Shown here: positions 60,138 through 64,000 of the stretch, piece by piece
Numbering within the stretch: position 1 is the first letter of the stretch
Layout: every line of letters begins with the position of its first letter
Assembly (NCBI GenBank): GCA_900016875.1
Contig: FCNR01000032.1
Location: 1-64,000, forward strand
Length of the DNA: 64,000 nt
Reading direction: 5' to 3'
From: Eubacteriaceae bacterium CHKCI004
Lineage (GTDB): Bacteria > Bacillota > Clostridia > Lachnospirales > Lachnospiraceae
Position numbers and translations under genes: made by a program
Notes under the pieces: model-generated
The model's input: the letters and a program-made list of their open reading frames with translations, nothing else
What the model was told of the DNA's origin: nothing
Databases searched by the model: none

Positions 60138-61337
60138 TTACTTTATTCTTACGGTCTGTGGCGCACTGAACGCACCGTAAATTTTCTTTCCGTTTTTCTT
60201 CTTTTCAAAAGCACGGACACGGAACATATACGACGAACCGGCTTTGAGCCTTCTCGACCAGAATGTCTGTTTTTTCACCTTCGCGACAGCCTTATACTTT
60301 CTTGTTCTGAAATTATATTGGTAGATCTTGTATCCATCCGCCCGGACGGACTTCTTCCATGTAAGAAGCACTCTGCCCCGGTCATAATTCACGTCTGCCT
60401 TTACCTTCGGTCTTGCCGGCACGGCAGGCGCAGGATCTGAGAATTCTCCGTATATTCTGCTGCCCGCCGCGTCCGTCACAAAAGCACGGACCTTATAGTA
60501 GTAGATTTTGCCATCTTTATGCTTCACTTTTTTGCTGTTCCTGCGGGCGCTCACCCGCTCTTTGAGCGTGTAGTTTCCGTTTTTCTTCTTGCTTCGCCAG
60601 ATCTCATATCCGTCTGCGCCAGCTGCAGCTTTCCAGGAAACAATCGTTTTTGACATATTTTTATAAACAGAAGAAACGCTTGTCACTTTTGCTACAGCTG
60701 CTGCTCCCGTATCCTGTCCCTGATCCGGCGTTGTTGACGGCTCTTCTCCTTTATCCGGCTGAGCCGGTTTTTGCTGCACATATTCCACGGAAACCGGAGC
60801 CGCATTATTCAGGAACAGCGTTTCCATGGAAATGCCGCTGCTGTCCACGTACTGCACGACCGGCTGGACATCTCCGTCTTGCTGTTCATTTCCTGTCTCC
60901 GCGGAATCCTCACCGGCAATGCCTGCCTCGGCAGTGAAATCCTTTCCGTCTTCCGGCGTCAGAACGAGGGTTCCGATGACGGCGTCTTCGCTTCCCTGGA
61001 AAATATCCTGCTTCTGTTTGCCGGACAAAATCAGATCCACCACGTAGTTTCCTTCTTCGCCCTGGCCGACGGCAGCGTCCTGTACTTCACTGGTCAGCCC
61101 TTCCGCAAACTGAAACGACGGTTCTTTCATCTCCCCGCTCTTTACGGAAACGTACAGTTTCAGCCGAAGAGATGTGATAGTCTCTGTCTTCCCTTCCGGA
61201 AGATGCAGCGCCACGGTTACCTCATTGCCGTTCACCGTCAGATCAGCCGACGTGTCTGCCTGTACATTTACTGTAAAGGCAGAAAAAGCAAAAAGAAGGA
61301 TAAATATACCAAACAGATTTTGTATTTTCTTTCTCAT
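60138..61337 (-). CDS. Secreted cohesin-like/fibronectin type III protein
   Basis: 399 residues. Signal peptide MRKKIQNLFGIFILLFAFSA with likely cleavage after VQA. A cohesin-like beta domain (~28-145; TSADLTVNGNEVTVALHLPE, VIGTLVLTPEDG), an acidic Pro/Thr linker (~190-215), then two FN3 repeats (YEIWRSKKKNGNYTL; YKIYQYNFRTRKYKAV). No catalytic motif. Starts 2 bases after the stop of the metallopeptidase gene, so they are co-expressed; the pair may be a secreted enzyme with an accessory surface or dockerin-binding protein (inference). Confidence 0.8.
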   Translation of the reverse strand: MRKKIQNLFGIFILLFAFSAFTVNVQADTSADLTVNGNEVTVALHLPEGKTETITSLRLKLYVSVKSGEMKEPSFQFAEGLTSEVQDAAVGQGEEGNYVVDLILSGKQKQDIFQGSEDAVIGTLVLTPEDGKDFTAEAGIAGEDSAETGNEQQDGDVQPVVQYVDSSGISMETLFLNNAAPVSVEYVQQKPAQPDKGEEPSTTPDQGQDTGAAAVAKVTSVSSVYKNMSKTIVSWKAAAGADGYEIWRSKKKNGNYTLKERVSARRNSKKVKHKDGKIYYYKVRAFVTDAAGSRIYGEFSDPAPAVPARPKVKADVNYDRGRVLLTWKKSVRADGYKIYQYNFRTRKYKAVAKVKKQTFWSRRLKAGSSYMFRVRAFEKKKNGKKIYGAFSAPQTVRIK

Positions 61338-61339
61338 AT

Positions 61340-64000
61340 TTACCTCTCTTCCGTAAATGTAATGGATGGAAGATCCTGCGGCACGGTAAGCGGCAGCGTA
61401 TCGCTGACCACCCGCTCGCCTTCCAGGGTCAGAGCGTTATCCACGCGGTACAGCTCGCCCCGCACGGTGAGTCCCTTCACATCTTCTTCCTTCCATTTTC
61501 CAGGCTCCACATAGTAGACCCAGGTTCCGTTGGAGACCTCTCCCAGATTGCCATGCTCCGGCACATCGGCAAAGATCACCTGCTCCGCCTCCACGGACGG
61601 TTCTATGCCAGCTTCCTCGTCTCCGTCACTGGCACCGATGATATTTCCTTCTTCGTCGTAGAGCATCACAACGTTATAAGCCGGATTACCCTTGTACGTT
61701 CCGGTAAATACGAGGGAACCTTCCGGTATCACATCTTTTTCACCATCTCCGTAAGTATAATCCTCTGCCAGCACGCCGACCGCCGGCTTGCCGTCCCCTG
61801 TGGTCATAAATTCCAGATTATCTCCGCTCGGACCGCAGATTCCAATCTCATTGATGGTGACGTTTTCCGTCTCCGGCATGGTCAGCCGGATATATCTGGC
61901 GTCGTAGGTTCCGATCCAGGACGTTCTCTCGGATTCCTCCACAGCGTCAAACCAGATGGTCGTATATGCTTCCGTGCTGCTTTCTGCCACACTGCCGCCT
62001 GCTGCGTTGTCATTCGAAGCAGCGACTTCGGTCTCTTTCACTGTTGTCCAGCTCTGACCGTCTCCGCTGACTTCCACGGTCAGCTTCGCAATATCCGAAC
62101 CCATATATTTCAGCGCGGTAACTTCTTCCAACTTGTGCATATCAATGGTGATCTGCGGGGTATCCGCGTCCTTCTTTCCGGTATAAACGGCATCTTCTCC
62201 GGAGACATTATTATCAATAATCCGCACAATGCTCTGCACCTTCTCATGCTCCGCCTTGGACGGGTCTGAATAATAGCCGCTGTCCGGATCGTCATCCGAA
62301 TGCTCGATCTCCACGTCAGCTTCGGAAACCATGTTTGTTTTCACCGTCCAGCCGTCTTTGGCAAGAAGTCCGTCGGTCTCAATCTTGACGGAGCCCGCAG
62401 ATGCGCCCGCCGCATAATTTAAAAACTTATCAACGGCCTTCACCTCATACTGCATCACACGGTTGTTGATCGTCGATACCGTATCGACAAAGGAAGCCGT
62501 TCCATCGTCGTTCGCCTCCACGAATCCCACCGGACAGGATTCTTTCTGACCGTTGCTGGTCATGGTCCGTATAATCTCATAACCGAGGATCGCGTCGGTA
62601 TTCACGCCGGCTTTCGGATTGATCGTGACGGTGGCTCTGTTATCTGTTGCGCTTACTTCCGCATCCGCCACGTTTTGTCCTGCCAGAGAAAGCTCGTCTT
62701 CCTCTGACTGATGATTCACTCTGTAATCTCTGGCGTCATCATTGACATAGTAGAGCGCCTTCTCCTCCGCCTCACCGTAAAGGGCGGCGTAAGCCTTTGT
62801 TGTCTCATCCGGCGTCATGCCCCAGCGCTCGAAGAACGGAAGAAGGTTTTTCTCCGCCGCGGCGCATGCCAGGCGCATCAGATTCTGATCCGCGTCATTT
62901 CCCAGGGTCAGAGTGCCCTTCGGCGCCTTGCCCGGATTTCTCGCGTAGGTATCCACTCTCGCGAAGAACAGATTATTCCACTGATCGTTGTAATCATCAT
63001 AGATCGCTCTGTCATTCGTGTTGTCATCATAAGCCAGATGCAGCTGCCAGTAGAGGGCCAGCTGTACTGCCTCGCTGGATGCTCTTCCGACGGCGCCGGA
63101 AGTTACCTTTTTGTAGACATCCTCATATTGGAAACGGGTTCCATCTATGTCTTTTGTCAGAAGCTGCGCAAAGTAGTTGTTGGTGATCTCCGCGATGGCG
63201 TAACTGTTCTGATTGATGTTGTGGCCGATCTCGTGGGCGATGCCCCAGCCAAACTCATCCCAGCTTTTTGCTCCTGTCAGAGTGGCCGACTTCCATTGCA
63301 CACCGATGTGGTTGCCTGCCGCATACATAAACGCGCCGGCAAACATCCGCATGTACCGGATATTAAGATGCTGTGACGGAAGAGCATTATTTCCCTTCTC
63401 CTTTACAGCCTCATTACTCAGACCTTTATGCTGATAGAACAGCGTCATGGTATTCTCCATGGCCTGAAGCGCCGTATCAAGAGCTTTCGCTTTTTCTTCA
63501 GTGGTTGTTCCCTTGATGGAATTCCATACCTGGGTGGCAGGAAGGGAGTACATCATCTCGTCCATCATAATATCGGTGGCATTAAGAATACAGTTTTGCT
63601 CGTCGTATGTATAAGCCACAGAGCTGCTGGTTCCTGCCTTGTGGCGTTCGTTATGCTTTTCGGAAATTTCACTCTGATACTCTTCCAGATCTTCTACATA
63701 TTTCTTTATGGCGTCGGTTCTCTCCTGTCCGGTCTTCTTATACAGATCAAGAACCGGAATATCACTGCCGCCGTTGACACGCACCGCGTAATTATCGGCG
63801 TCATTGTTTCCCGTGTAGACGATATAAAGCTGCCCGCCTTTTTCAAAATTATTGCTGGTAAGCTGCGGAATTGTAATTTCATTTTTACCCACCGTAAGAT
63901 TCACAGTTTTGGAAACACTGGCAGATTCCGCGTGCTGCTGGGTCACAACCAGCTGCAGTTCCGCACGCTCTCCATTCTGTTTGGTCGGATGACCCACGAT
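61340..64000 (-). CDS. M60-like secreted zinc metallopeptidase (N-terminus beyond window)
   Basis: At least 886 residues; the reading frame is open at the window edge, so the signal peptide and start lie outside. Peptidase M60/enhancin-type region with the zinc motif GIAHEIGHNINQ plus a downstream AEITNN glutamate. After a long middle section comes an F5/8 type C-like carbohydrate-binding region (LEEVTALKYMGSDIAKLTVEVS, WIGTYDARYIRLTMPE). Known M60 enzymes of gut bacteria cleave mucin-type O-glycoproteins. Coupled to the FN3 protein gene downstream. Confidence 0.85.
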   Translation of the reverse strand: MVGHPTKQNGERAELQLVVTQQHAESASVSKTVNLTVGKNEITIPQLTSNNFEKGGQLYIVYTGNNDADNYAVRVNGGSDIPVLDLYKKTGQERTDAIKKYVEDLEEYQSEISEKHNERHKAGTSSSVAYTYDEQNCILNATDIMMDEMMYSLPATQVWNSIKGTTTEEKAKALDTALQAMENTMTLFYQHKGLSNEAVKEKGNNALPSQHLNIRYMRMFAGAFMYAAGNHIGVQWKSATLTGAKSWDEFGWGIAHEIGHNINQNSYAIAEITNNYFAQLLTKDIDGTRFQYEDVYKKVTSGAVGRASSEAVQLALYWQLHLAYDDNTNDRAIYDDYNDQWNNLFFARVDTYARNPGKAPKGTLTLGNDADQNLMRLACAAAEKNLLPFFERWGMTPDETTKAYAALYGEAEEKALYYVNDDARDYRVNHQSEEDELSLAGQNVADAEVSATDNRATVTINPKAGVNTDAILGYEIIRTMTSNGQKESCPVGFVEANDDGTASFVDTVSTINNRVMQYEVKAVDKFLNYAAGASAGSVKIETDGLLAKDGWTVKTNMVSEADVEIEHSDDDPDSGYYSDPSKAEHEKVQSIVRIIDNNVSGEDAVYTGKKDADTPQITIDMHKLEEVTALKYMGSDIAKLTVEVSGDGQSWTTVKETEVAASNDNAAGGSVAESSTEAYTTIWFDAVEESERTSWIGTYDARYIRLTMPETENVTINEIGICGPSGDNLEFMTTGDGKPAVGVLAEDYTYGDGEKDVIPEGSLVFTGTYKGNPAYNVVMLYDEEGNIIGASDGDEEAGIEPSVEAEQVIFADVPEHGNLGEVSNGTWVYYVEPGKWKEEDVKGLTVRGELYRVDNALTLEGERVVSDTLPLTVPQDLPSITFTEER

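Overview
The window looks like the chromosome of a gut Lachnospiraceae (Firmicutes, Clostridia). This rests on strong AGGAGG ribosome binding sites, TTGACA/TATAAT-type promoters, the Gram-positive gene orders plsX-rnc-smc-ftsY, rpmF-yceD and Asp23-fakA-recG-rsmD-coaD, a YlbJ-like sporulation membrane protein, and a secreted M60-type (mucin-directed) peptidase. I cannot fix the genus. No rRNA, tRNA or CRISPR array was seen.

Bases 1-13100 form a sugar region. They hold dhaK, galactose mutarotase, a leftward regulatory operon (AraC-type response regulator, LytS/YesM-type histidine kinase, membrane-anchored sugar-binding sensor, galactose-binding lipoprotein), and an mglB-mglA-mglC galactose importer. 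The importer is unusual: its binding protein reads as a circular permutation of the MglB fold, and its permease has a ~220-residue coiled-coil N-terminal extension. Bases 13100-32200 are mostly housekeeping: rpsU, a Nudix hydrolase, a YtrA-type GntR/ABC operon, alaS with a small membrane-protein gene in front, an ABC-F gene behind a transcription attenuator, ilvA, ftsY, smc, rnc, plsX, a DegV protein, rpmF and yceD.

Bases 32205-48053 are AT-rich accessory DNA inserted at the -35 box of the yceD-rpmF promoter. Element 1 (32205-45689) has an integrase, short accessory genes, a ribbon-helix-helix regulator with an operator array, an FtsK-gamma/Mrr nuclease fusion, a type I toxin-antitoxin module, a 1236-residue tail tape measure protein with a probable tail chaperone, a helicase loader, a replication initiator containing iterons, an excisionase-like protein and an XRE repressor. 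It resembles a phage satellite more than a full prophage: I see no capsid, portal, terminase or lysis genes. Element 2 (45690-48053) is a deleted relative in tandem, sharing both ends and a second copy of the toxin module.

Bases 48089-64000 return to core genes: trpB2, a YlbJ-like protein, a DivIVA/ATPase-H-like coiled coil, coaD, rsmD, a tyrosine phosphatase, recG, fakA, an Asp23 protein, rpmB and eno. They end with a two-gene secretion unit, a cohesin-like/FN3 protein and a partial M60-like metallopeptidase.
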